In this document: piece after piece, positions 33,202 through 44,418 of the stretch
Numbering within the stretch: the stretch's first letter is position 1
Layout: each line of letters starts with the position of its first letter
NCBI RefSeq assembly: GCF_025118155.1
Contig: NW_026251404.1
Location: 62,001 to 126,000 of the forward strand
From: Cokeromyces recurvatus
Lineage: Eukaryota; Mucoromycota; Mucoromycetes; Mucorales; Mucoraceae
Reading direction: 5' to 3'
DNA: 64,000 bases
The notes under the pieces: model-generated
Seen by the model: only the letters and a program-made list of their open reading frames with translations
Told to the model about the DNA's origin: nothing
The model's database searches: none
Made by a program: the position numbers and the translations under genes

Positions 33202-34777
33202 ATGTCTTTGTCTAACAAGCTTTCCATTCGTGACGTCGACCTCAAGGATAAGCGTGTCCTCATTCGGTAAATAACACGTTAAAAGAAATACACAATAGTG
33301 ATGATTGGATTTTTTTTTATGCTAATGTTATAAATATGTTTATATAAATTAATAGTGTTGACTTCAACGTTCCCTTGAAGGATGGTGAAATCACCAACAA
33401 CAACCGTATTGTTCAAGCTCTCCCCACTGTCAAGTATGCTCTTGAACAAGGTGCTGCTGCTGTCATCTTGATGTCTCACCTTGGTCGTCCTAATGGTGAA
33501 GCTGTTCCCAAGTACTCCTTGAAGCCTGTTGCTGCTGAAGTTGAAAAGCTCTTGGGTAAGCCTGTTGAATTCCTTAACGACTGTGTTGGTCCCGAAGTTG
33601 AAAAGGTCTGCCAAGCTGCCACTGGTGGTAAGGTCATCCTCTTGGAAAACCTCCGTTATCACATTGAAGAAGAAGGTTCTGCCAAGGTTGATGGTAAGAA
33701 GATCAAGGCTGATGCTGAAAAGGTCAAGGCCTTCCGTGCTTCTTTGACCTCTCTTGCCGATGTTTACATTAACGATGCCTTCGGTACCGCTCACCGTGCT
33801 CACTCCTCCATGGTTGGTGTTGAACTCCCTCAACGTGCTGCTGGTTTCCTTATGCAAAAGGAACTCGAATACTTTGCTAAGGCTCTTGAAAACCCTGCTC
33901 GTCCTTTCCTTGCCATCCTCGGTGGTGCTAAGGTCTCTGATAAGATCCAATTGATTGAAAACATGCTTGACAAGGTTAACGCTTTGATCGTCTGTGGTGG
34001 TATGGCTTTCACCTTCAAGAAGATCCTTAACAATGTCAACGTAAGTATTCTTTTCGTTTTTTTTAAAATTTTAATTATTATTTTTTTTGGGGGGTGGGCG
34101 AGAGGGAATAGTGTTGAAAAAAGAATTATATACAAATATATTCTTTCATGGGTTTCAATTCTTCAAAAAAAAAAGAAACGCGTGTTTAAAAGGAAACACT
34201 TTCCCGAAACGAGTTAGTTTAATTTCAACCTCCGCTAATCTTCTTTTTTTCTTTTTTTTTTAATAATACTATATAGATTGGTACTTCCCTTTTCGATGAA
34301 GATGGTTCCAAGTTGGTTGAAAACCTCGTTAAGAAGGCTCAAGAAAAGAATGTCAAGATGCTCTTCCCCATCGATTTCGTCACTGCTGACAAGTTCGCCC
34401 CCGATGCCAAGACTGGTTATGCTACTGATGCCACTGGTATCCCTGATGACTGGATGGGTCTTGACTGTGGTGCTGAATCCAGCAAGCTCTTCCGTGAAGA
34501 AATCTTGAAGGCCAAGACCATCGTCTGGAACGGTCCTTCTGGTGTCTTTGAATTCGATGCCTTCGCTAACGGTACCAAGAACGTCCTTAGCGCTGTCATT
34601 GATGCCACCAAGGAAGGTGCTACCACTATCATTGGTGGTGGTGATACCGCTACTGCTGCTCTCAAGTGGGGTGCTGGTGATAAGGTCTCTCACATCTCCA
34701 CTGGTGGTGGTGCCTCTCTCGAACTCCTCGAGGGTAAGGAACTCCCTGGTGTCACTGCTCTTTCTAGCAAGAACTAA
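33202..34777 (+). CDS. PGK1: Phosphoglycerate kinase
   Basis: Three exons (33202-33266, 33356-34040, 34277-34777) give exactly 416 aa, the same length as yeast Pgk1. The enzyme converts 1,3-bisphosphoglycerate and ADP to 3-phosphoglycerate and ATP in glycolysis. Visible motifs are RVDFNVPL near the N-terminus, [35 protein letters not shown], and the nucleotide-binding [13 protein letters not shown] near the C-terminus. Codon choice differs sharply from its neighbours, with C-ending codons such as AAG, ATC and CTC preferred, which signals very high expression. As a by-product the antisense and +1 frames are also long and open. They are shadows, not genes. Confidence 0.98.
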
Positions 34778-35077
34778 ATTGTTTTAATTTAAAAATTTGC
34801 ATGTATCATCCTATTCTTTTTTTTTCCCCCTTTTATTTCATCTATTTTTCATTTGTTAAATAAATTGTTATATTAGTATATAAGAGCATATATAATAATT
34901 TCACTTCTTTAAAGTTCCATATTACTACTGCTTTATATGTATGTATTGCATGTATTTTTCTTTTAATATTATTAGCCCAAATACAACAAACTGAAGATAA
35001 TAATTTATGTCATTTTTTAGATATCTTTTTTCAACACTGTGCGGTCTAATAATTCTATTTTAAAAGCAAGGTCCTTG

Positions 35078-35119
<42 letters not shown>

Positions 35120-35333
35120 CTACATACGGCAACTTTATTTAAAAGCATTAGAAGTGCTCATTCTTACTTTATAAAAAAAACGAAAATTATAAAGATGCTA
35201 TGCATTACACTCCTGCCCAATTAAATCAGCGTAATTTACCTTGTGGCTTTTAATTTTTTTTTTTCTGACTTGACTATAAGCGGATACACCAAAAAAAAAA
35301 TTGTTCTTTAGTTTTCCCTTTAACTTATTAAAA
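34778..35333. repeat. PGK/DRG1 intergenic gap with T39 run
   Basis: PGK 3' flank with polyadenylation-like AATAAATTG near 34858, then a T tract at 35081-35119, then the DRG1 promoter. No gene is seen. Confidence 0.6.
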
Positions 35334-37028
35334 ATGTCTTTGGTGGAAAAAATTAAGGTAATTTAAACAATGTGTTTGTCATTAGGCCGAAAATGAAAAA
35401 AAAAAATAAACAAAAAACAAAACAAAACAAAAACTAACTTTCATTTTATATTATAATTAGGAAATTGAAGTATGTTCTCAATTAATCTAACACAGCCACA
35501 ACAATCAACTAATTTCTTTTATTTTATGATAGAATGAAATGGCCAAGACCCAAAAGAATAAGGCCACTTCTTTTCATTTGGGTCAATTGAAAGCCAAACT
35601 TGCAAAACTTAGACGTGAATTAGTTACACCATCTGGTGGTGGAGGTGGTGGACCTGGTAGTAAGTCATTTAAAATGGGCTACTTTATTATTATTTTATAT
35701 GTTTGTGAGTTTTATAATTAACTTTATTTTCAATAGTTGGTTTTGATGTTGCTAAAACGGGTGTTGCTCGTATTGGTTTTGTTGGTATGTTCAGTCAGTC
35801 AATATAAAAGATGTCATACTGATCTATTTTTTTTTTTCATTAGGTTTTCCTTCTGTGGGTAAATCAACTTTAATGTCTAAACTTACTGGAACAACCTCTG
35901 AAATTGGTGCATATGAATTCACAACACTTACAACTGTTCCAGGTGTTATTCAATATAAAGGCGCTAAACTTCAAGTAAGTACAAGAAATAGGCATGCGTA
36001 TATATATATGTGTGTGTGGTTTATAATTAATTTTGTAATAGATTCTTGATCTTCCTGGTATTATTGAAGGTGCAAAGGATGGTAAAGGTCGTGGTCGACA
36101 AGTCATTGCTGGTAAGTAAATGTAAAAAAAAATTCTCCTTTTCCCTTTTTATATTTATCTCTTGGTTCTTGAACTTATAACCAAATTTATAGTTGCACGT
36201 ACTTGTTCACTTATTTTTATTGTTCTTGATGTGTTAAAGCCTATGACTCACAAACGAATTATTGAAAAGGAATTAGAAGGCTTCGGTATCCGATTAAATA
36301 AGAAGCCACCTGCTATTATATTCAAAAAGAAAGAAAAGGGTGGTATCAACATGTCGAATACAGTCCCTTTGACCAAAATCACATTTGATGAAGTTAAGGC
36401 TGTTTTGAGTGAATATCGTATACATAATGCAGATGTTTCATTCAAAGAAGATTGTACAATTGATGATCTTATTGATGTTGTTGAAGGCAATCGGTAAATC
36501 GAAGTTATAATTTTGTTGCTGGTCAAATGATGTTAACCTTTTTTTTTATATATGTAAACAGTATTTATATCCCAGCAGTTTATGTATTAAACAAGATTGA
36601 TCAAATTTCAATTGAAGAGTTAGATTTAATTTACAAGATTCCTAATGCAGTTCCTATTTCTTCTAATCATGAATGGAATTTTGATGAATTATTAGAATTC
36701 ATGTGGGAAAAATTAAATCTTGTTAGAATCTATACTAAACCTAAAGGACAATTACCTGATTATGAACAACCTGTTGTTTTGACAAGCGATAAATGTACTA
36801 TTGAAGACTTTTGTAATAATATTCACAAGTCCATTATAGAACAATTTAAATGTGCCTATGTTTGGGGCGCTTCAGTTAAACATAATCCTCAAAAGGTCGG
36901 CAAGGAACATGTTCTTATGGACGAAGATGTAGTTCAAATTGTTAAAAAGTGAGTAGTAGTATTAAAAAAAAAAAAAAAAGCAAAGAACAAGACTAACTTT
37001 TTAAATATTTTATATGTATAGAATTTAA
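35334..37028 (+). CDS. RBG1: Developmentally regulated GTP-binding protein 1 (DRG1/Rbg1)
   Basis: Nine exons (35334-35357, 35461-35469, 35533-35659, 35737-35784, 35844-35974, 36042-36111, 36193-36493, 36562-36948, 37022-37028) give 367 aa, identical in length to human DRG1. DRG1 is a translational GTPase that acts with a DFRP partner on stalled ribosomes. The N-terminus [20 protein letters not shown] is diagnostic. G1 is [10 protein letters not shown]3 DLPG, and G4 NKID. A TGS domain closes the protein. Exon 2 is only nine bases (EIE) and is bounded by TTAG and GTATGT. It restores the conserved IxEIExEMA start. The last coding exon is seven bases. The gene ends tail to tail with ERG7, 88 nt apart. 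Confidence 0.95.
35461..35469 (+). other. RBG1: 9-nt microexon of DRG1
   Basis: GAAATTGAA is flanked by an AG acceptor (35459-35460) and a GTATGT donor. It encodes the conserved Glu-Ile-Glu of DRG1. Confidence 0.8.
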
Positions 37029-37064
37029 AAATGATGTAGATTTTATAAATAAAAGCAGGCCCTT

Positions 37065-37095
<31 letters not shown>

Positions 37096-37116
37096 TAGAA
37101 AAAAACGTGATCTATT

Positions 37117-39365
37117 TTATTTATCAATAGTATCGCCATACACGTTGGCATATTTACCAAGAGCCCAAATAGTAAAGGCGAATTTATAATTTGGATAGGA
37201 TATCATACAATTCTTATTAAAGACGCCTTCAATACTTTCTTGTAACCATTCACCATTGGGTTGTTGTCGTTTCATGATAAATTCAATACCACGACGAATA
37301 GGTTCTTTATGAGGATATTTGGCTTCTAATAAAGCCATGACAGCAAAGGCTGTATTCACTACCTGTGATTTTTCATTATGAGAATACACATGTAGTTCAC
37401 ATGATTTATAAGTCTCCCCCCAACCTCCATCTTCCTCTTGATGTTGGATTAAAAAGTCACAGCCACGTCTTGCATATTCAGATGTCTCATAGTATTCATC
37501 TACACTAGCTAAACTTTGTAATGCGAACATGGCAGCATATGTGTAGCAGATAGCCCAAGCACCGTACCATGAACCATCTTCATTTTGAACATCCTTAATG
37601 TAAAGCAAGGAACGACGACAGGTTTCATCAATTTCAGCACGACGATAATCAGGATCTATCTTGATAAAACTACGAAGACCCATCAAGACAGCTGTTGTAC
37701 ATTCAGGATAACTGTATTCTGTCATGATATTTCCAAATACCTCTGCAGGATTTAAAAGTTCTAAAAGATGTGTAGCACGAATTGTTTCATATGAAGCAAA
37801 TCCATTATTTGCATTTTGCATAGTGAGTAAGACATCTACTGCTTGACGAAGACGCGTGATATTAATCAAGGAAGGTATACCAGGTGTCTTTTGTAGTGCA
37901 ATAGTTGCTTTCATACCTTCCGCTGTACAATCGGATACAGTATAACCTTGATCTCTTGTGCTGAATGGCCAAGCACCTTTTGATGCTTGACGATAACTTT
38001 CTTTCATATTAGGTGGATTACGACGAATCTAAAAAGAAAGAAGAAGAAGAAAATAGCCTATTTAAATGACGCCTATATTTATCTATTTTATATAATTCTT
38101 TTTTATTACCTGAGTTATATCAAGAAATTCAAGTGTTTTAATCATATTTTCACGATACTTCATATTATCAGCTAATCGAGCTTCAACACAAGCTTGAGCA
38201 ATAAAGGCAGCATCCCAAAGTTGACTACCATTTGTACCATTCATCATCATACCTTCTGGTCCCATCCACATAAAATCTGCATTTCTCTTGACGTGTTCTT
38301 TAAATTCATATGAATCTTTACCATAATGATAATAGACTACAAGCCAATTCATGGCTTTGTTAACTGGACCAATATCTAAATAAAACGAATTTTCATCTTC
38401 CATTTTAATTTGATTCACTGTTAATTTAAGAGCATAATCTCGAAGCCAAGGCAGCTTTGAAGCAAATGATTCATAGTACGTCAAACCATAATTGAGAACA
38501 TCCATAATTTTTGAATGAGGGGTATATAAATCAACGGGATTTACGTTGTTTCTTTGCTTATCCCAATTAATGCTTTCGTAAGGTTCAACATAAAGCTCTT
38601 CACGAAGGGATTGTGTAAAGGTAGTCAGGGGTGCACTTAACCGACGAGCATAAATATAGCCCATTGGTAAATAAACTAAACGTGTATGGACCCACCAGTT
38701 ACCTGGACAAACCGGAACCCAATCTGGTAACATCCTATATTCCAATTCCATAAATAAATAAATATGGATTACTCATAACATATATATATATATATATTAC
38801 CATAACTCGGGAGGTATAGGGTTAACACCTTTCCAATCATAGACACCCAAAGCAGCTAACCAAAACTTGCCCCAAGCAGGAATACCTGTAACACCACCTA
38901 GACTATGAAGATGATTACGTGCTTTTACCATCGCAGGATGATCTGGACCTAAACCCAAAATACGCAAGGCTACATAATTTAAACCAGTACCAAAGATGGT
39001 CGAAACACCTTCAATATGAATACCCCAGCCACCATTCTCTGGATGAGCTCTGTTTAATAAATATCGAATCAATTCTAAACGCATAGGCTCTGGTACAGGT
39101 GTTCTTGTAATATAATAAGTAATAATCAAACCAGGAATCAAAAACCTAATAAATACTAGTTAGTTATCAAAACAATCATGCCGCTTATATACACTTTTTG
39201 CTTACATGGGCCCTCCATATTCTCCTCCCCAATGACCATCTTCTGTTTGAAGTCGACGATAGAATTCAAACCCATTTCGAGCTGCCTCAAGTGGAGTCTT
39301 TGGTTTTTCAAGTTCTGGCACATCCTACATGAAAATAACATGGACATATGGTTAGAATGTGAGAA

Positions 39366-39413
<48 letters not shown>

Positions 39414-39643
39414 TGTGTAAATGGCTAATGCTTGTGTTTGAATATATTTACAAGAGGAAGACCCAAGTGATATCTATCCCAAAGGGTTTGTGGCCAAGCT
39501 TTACGTTCTTCATCTGTTGTCAAATAGTGCCATGTCTGAGCACCTTGATCAACTTTCAGACGCCAATTATTTAAATCAGTAAATTCAGGAGTAGAATTTA
39601 AGTTTAAATTTGCTGATGTGTATTCGTCTAATGCTATAGTCAT
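37117..39643 (-). CDS. ERG7: Lanosterol synthase (oxidosqualene cyclase)
   Basis: Five exons on the minus strand (39643-39452, 39324-39206, 39145-38801, 38734-38110, 38028-37117) give 730 aa, as in yeast Erg7. The enzyme cyclises 2,3-oxidosqualene to lanosterol, the first cyclic step of ergosterol synthesis, on the ER or lipid droplets. The catalytic motif DCTAE is intact, with its Asp near residue 460. QW-type repeats are visible, such as [38 protein letters not shown] and NGEWLQE. Membrane-facing hydrophobic segments occur near the N-terminal half. All intron phases close without frameshift. It lies in tandem behind the acetolactate synthase regulatory subunit gene (202 nt) and is not clustered with ERG26. 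Confidence 0.97.
39369..39410. repeat. A42 run in ERG7 intron 1
   Basis: A pure A run on the plus strand (poly-T in the transcript) lies within the first intron of ERG7. Confidence 0.85.
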
Positions 39644-39845
39644 TTAACAGAAAAAAAATTAACAATTGTTATTAAAAAAAAAAGAAGAAAAAAAAGTAAC
39701 TTTTTTTTTTTGAGTGTGCGGCATAGATAACAGAATAAATGATGTGCGGTGAGCTTATTTTATATTAGCCAATAAGAATTAAGCGCACGTGAATATTTAT
39801 TTAAGATTAAAAAAAAAAAAAAAAAAAAAAAGGGCGCATTTATTA

Positions 39846-41052
39846 TTATCCAGGAGGGAGAGTAGTAGGATCGACGGCATTATTGGTATTATCCTCAATT
39901 TGAGGGTCATTATCATCATCATCATTATGATTATATACTGGCGAACGAGGCATAGCCATAGTGCCTATATAACATTGAAATTATATACACATATATTTAT
40001 ATACATATTATGTTATATATATGTTACCTGTTCTGGATGCTTCAATGATACCAAAAGGTGCACAAAGTTTCATAAAGGAGGTAATACGATTAGGCTTTGC
40101 ACATACTTCAACTACAACAGAATTAGTTGAAACATCAACGATTTTACCATTAAATAAACGTGTTAATTCAGTTATATTTTGTAAATGATTTGTTGTATTA
40201 TTCTGTAAAGCAATAGAAGGTGACTTTATATAAATATATACAAATATATGAATATATACTCCATATATAATAATTACCTCGTTCACTGACTTGGAGGCAG
40301 TCATATGTAACTGTCTATGTACATTTTCTGGCCCCAAAGTAGAAAGTTTGATTAGCAATAATTCACGTTCAATTATGTTCATATTTGTATAATCTAATGC
40401 AGCCCAAACAGGTACCTAATCATATTGTAAATATAAAATATATAAATATACATATTTGGAACACACGTCTTCTTTATATATATTAATATGATAATTACCA
40501 AATCTTCAAATTGCTTTCTTGCTTGCTCTATTTGATTACTCTTTCCTTTAAAAACAATTGACATTCGACTTAAATCAGGTACCTCAGTACTAGCCACAAC
40601 TAAAGATTCAATATTGAAATTTCTACCCGCCAAGATACCTGATAGTTTACTCAACACACCAGGTTCATTTTGAACTAAAAGATTTAATACATGTCTTTTT
40701 TGTTGTTGTTGTTGTTGTTGTTGATCTTTTGTTGATTTAGGTGTATTCTGTAAAATAATACGGACAGCATCTTCTGCTGTTCGTTTCTGAGTTACTAAAG
40801 AAATAGGCACATGATCATCGTCATTCATTTCTTTGCTATCTTTAAAGGCCAGGGCAGAGGTGCTTAGTGGTGTATAGAAACGACATTGTTGCGGTTGTAT
40901 AGCAACTCGTTGTTGATGTTGCACAAAATACACCTTATTTCTTGTCTGTTGCTACCCATTACTCAAAAAAGGTTAACAATGTATACATGGTCATACATTT
41001 AATTTATTTACACACTTACCACTAATGATTTACACAATGATCTAATTGACAT
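39846..41052 (-). CDS. ILV6: Acetolactate synthase regulatory (small) subunit
   Basis: Five exons on the minus strand (41052-41020, 40951-40499, 40415-40278, 40202-40028, 39964-39846) give 305 aa. The subunit activates the mitochondrial acetohydroxyacid synthase catalytic subunit and confers valine feedback inhibition in branched-chain amino acid synthesis. The N-terminus is rich in Arg, Ser and Gln and low in acidic residues, as expected for a mitochondrial presequence. Near residue 100 is a poly-Q run, followed by the ACT domain HVLNLLVQNEPGVLSKL and AGRNFNIESLVV. The second conserved half contains MNIIERELLLIKL and a C-terminal RTG-x-MAMPRSP end. The last 30 residues are Asn/Asp-rich, and I do not expect them to be structured. 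Confidence 0.93.
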
Positions 41053-41223
41053 CTATATTAAGGATCAAAGAGAAAAGAGAGAGATATTGAAAAGAATTGA
41101 ATATTTATATTTTCAATATGATGGATTGCTTATATTTCTTTATTAATTGTGAATCATTATTATCTCTAATATTTGATTGGCTAAAAAATATTTCATCTTT
41201 TATTATTATTATCATTATAATTT

Positions 41224-42409
41224 TTAAAATGTTTGAAATTCAACAGAGGCATCTGGAAAATACTTGGGGACTAAATCTAAAAAAAAAAAACAAAAAAAAA
41301 GGGGGGGGAGAGGGGAAGACTATTAAATACAGCAGCAACATTTCATCATGTATTATTACCTTTATAAATCTTTCTATCTTTTTCATTAAACAAGACAAAA
41401 ATGACTTCATCAATTTGTTGCTATAGAAAATAAAAAATCAAATAAATAAAAAAATAAAAAAAAAATAAATAAATAAATAAATATGAGTTGGTGACATTTA
41501 CCTCTTCCTTTGATAAATAGGAAAGAACAGTTTTTAAAGCTACATTAGCAGCTCTTTCATTATCATAACCATAAACACCAGTTGCAATACAAGGAAAGGC
41601 AATTGAACGCAAGTTATTTTCAGACAAGATTCGAAGAGAATTTTTATAACAATTCGAAAGTATATCAGGTTTTTCAGTTTGAGGTCCTACAGTATGAATG
41701 ACATCTATGCAGATAGATTATATGATTCGTTTTTTTTTTTCCTTGTTCAACTCTATGATCCTTATTACACTTACATTTTGAAGGCAAACGATAACCTACA
41801 AGTTTTAAACAAGTTAAAAGAAAATTGAAAGCAACATAATATGTCGACGTCAAGTAACTTACCTTTTGTTATTTTGGCTTCCTATGTATACATTTATATT
41901 GAATAAATTAAACAACTGTCATATTATGTAATTTTATCTAATAATGATACTTGCTCCATCTGGACAACCACCCAATGTACGACATTCTTTTAACAGTTCT
42001 GGTCCTGCAGCACTGTCATTATTTTATAGTCAAAAAAAAAAAGATAATAATATGATGTATATTCTTTATCTCTCTTTTTACCTATGAATAGCTCCATCCA
42101 CTGTTTTTTTTATGAATATATAAAATAAAAACTTTTAGTTTATACTCCATTCATTCATTAAATATACTTTTGTTACCTCCACCACCACCAAGTAAAGAAT
42201 TATTAGCAGCATTCACTAAAAGAAGAATATGTCATTTTTTCTTTTAAATAAAGTCTATTCAATGCATTTTTTTTTTTTTTTACCAATAGCATCAACCCTC
42301 ATTTTGGTAATGTCTTGACAGCTAGGATAGCATAAATGATATTTCCAAAAAAAAAGAAGCTTTATTTGTTTGTTTACCTTAATTTGATTTTACTAGCAAG
42401 TTTATTCAT
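41224..42409 (-). CDS. Macro-domain protein, MacroD type (ADP-ribosyl hydrolase)
   Basis: Ten small exons on the minus strand (42409-42378, 42321-42284, 42215-42177, 42100-42082, 42012-41955, 41881-41863, 41795-41775, 41704-41502, 41420-41360, 41276-41224) give 180 aa. Macro domains of this class remove ADP-ribose from aspartate or glutamate or hydrolyse O-acetyl-ADP-ribose. The signature is complete: CQDITKMRVDAIVNAANNSL, LLGGGGVDGAIH, GPELLKECRTLGGCPDGEAK, GYRLPSKYVIHTVGPQT and ATGVYGYDNERAA. Three exons are only 19-21 nt. The intron at 41882-41954 uses GC-AG (donor GCAAGT), because only that junction gives the conserved PDG-EAKITKGYRLPSK. The protein is essentially a bare domain without a targeting extension. 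Confidence 0.9.
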
Positions 42410-43087
42410 TCTTCTTATAGGGACTTTTGAAAAGGAAAAAAAAAAAAAAAAGTAGATATATCAAAGTTTTCATTTTCTTCAGAAAAAAAAACATGAAAAA
42501 AACGGTCACACTTCAATAAATTTATGCAGCAACGAAGTCTATTTTTACAAGCAACAGTGTACTAATACAATTTTGAAGAAGGATAAATATAAAATGACTA
42601 ATAAGAATAAAATTTATGTCAAATTTAGATATTAATAAATATACGAATAAAAGTTAATAGTGATGATATTTTTCCTGCTTTTTTACTATTACCTTTGGTG
42701 TCATTAACTGTGACTTATTTATTGATATGTTTAAGCTGCTTTTGTACCTCAAGAATATAAAACTATCTTTCATTCATTCTTTATACATATATGCAAATAT
42801 AAATATATATATGTATGTGTGTGTGTGTGTGTGTGTGTGTATTTCAGCTTTACAGATAGACTTATCATATCCAATAGCAGAGAGGATATACAATAATGAA
42901 AGATTACAGTTTTTCTGTTACTCTTATTACAAAAAAAAATAAATAAATAAATAAATAAATAAATAAGATTTATCCTATGTTGTAGTTTTGCTAAAATATT
43001 CAAACTATTTTATCTTGGAGGAAATATGAATGATATGCAGCTTATTTACTTTTTATTTTCGTAATTGTTATCTATTTTTTTTCCCTT
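42410..43087. other. Intergenic gap with GT repeat and AAAT repeat
   Basis: This gap holds the promoter side of the macro-domain gene and the 3' flank of the SANT gene. It includes a GT microsatellite near 42817-42840 and an AAAT tetranucleotide repeat at about 42938-42966. No gene is seen. Confidence 0.6.
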
Positions 43088-44230
43088 CTAAATACGTGTA
43101 ACTTTTCTTTTCTTTGAAAATGAAAAATCTTCATCATCATCGTCATCTTCACTCATCGCATTTCCATATAATTCATCTTCTTCAGCTTGTAAAGCTCTTG
43201 CCATGGCTAAATCATTATCAGTATTAGGTGTATCTACTGTATCACTCTCCTTTTTCTCTTCCTCTTCTTCTCTTGTGCCTATCGTACTTGGTGTAGATGG
43301 TGTAGATGGTGTTGGGGATCTGATAGCTTCTGCCTACAAGATATGATATTTTTTTTTACAAGGTAAATTTAGTTTTCCAATTATAGAATTCATTTTACAA
43401 TTACCTTTAATTTTTCCATTCGATCAGGATGAGATGCTTTCATCTTTAATATACTTTGCTGTACTTTTTCAAGTTCAAGTTTTAATTGCTCTAATTCTTG
43501 TTTCTTTTGTCCAAGGATCAACAGAGGCTATTACATGAAATTCGATAAATATCCTCCATTTGTATATATATACGCATATAACTATATCTATAAAAACTTA
43601 CATCCTCAATCTTTGGTAGTTCAATATTTTTCCATTCTGATTCCGGTAACTCATAACTATTATTTCACATGTCAATCAAAAATAAATAAGGTGGATATGC
43701 TAACTTACGCTGCCTTATTTGCAATCACTTTCTTTTTTAACTCTTCTCGAGAAAGTTTACCACCGGTATTAACAATACAGTTATTTTTACGCTTAATATG
43801 GCTTCCTTGAACCAAGGAGTTCTTAGCACCAATGACTTTAGGATCAATATGTAAGCCGGCAAATTCTAAAGAAATGTGGCTTAATATAGAGTCAACATTA
43901 TATATACATACATATACATATATATATACATATATACATATAAAGAAATAGAGTTTAACTCACAATGATTCAATTACCTGCTGTACTTTGTTGTCCAAGT
44001 AATCGTTGTAATTGAAGATTCATTTGTGCATTTGTTTTACCAGGCAAACAACCGCTTTCAATGATCTTTGCCCAGTTACCAATACCAAACTTCATTAAAG
44101 CCTTTCGTAAAATTTCTGATTCTTCGTCCGTCCAGCCGGGTGATAAGGTACAATTCCAAAGACTAGCTGAATCATTCGAACGAAGCACATTACGTGCACC
44201 TGCTGTCATACTACGTGGTTTGGCTGACAT
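43088..44230 (-). CDS. Myb/SANT-domain nuclear protein
   Basis: Five exons on the minus strand (44230-43978, 43865-43709, 43656-43602, 43527-43405, 43333-43088) give 277 aa. A Myb/SANT-type helix-turn-helix spans about residues 30-72, with the spaced tryptophans of SPGWTDEESEILRKAL and GIGNWAKIIESGCLPGKT. A conserved-looking block follows (GLHIDPKVIGAKNS, SREELKKKVIANK). Then comes a coiled coil (QKKQELEQLKLELEKVQQS) and an acidic Ser/Glu-rich tail ending in a basic KKRKV nuclear localisation-like signal. I do not know the exact orthologue. A role in transcription or chromatin is inferred from the domain only. It is head to head with FANCL, 188 nt apart. Confidence 0.75.
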
Positions 44231-44418
44231 GTTATTAATCTATAATTTGTCTATATGTGTATATAATGAAGAAAGGAAAGAGGGAAGAAAAAGAAAAAGA
44301 AAAGAGAGAAAAAAAAAAAAAAAAAAAAAAAGGGCAGAAAGTCACGTATTAAAACGCGATCATAATTTTACGTGTTTTTAGTAAAAAGTTTAGACCCCTT
44401 TTATTTTCTTATGTAGAC

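Noticed and set aside
33279..33950. 223-aa antisense reading frame opposite PGK
   Set aside because: It is a shadow created by the C-ending codons of PGK, with no domain, start context or splice support.
34235..34693. 152-aa antisense frame opposite PGK exon 3
   Set aside because: Same explanation: a mirror of highly biased codons, with no recognisable protein.
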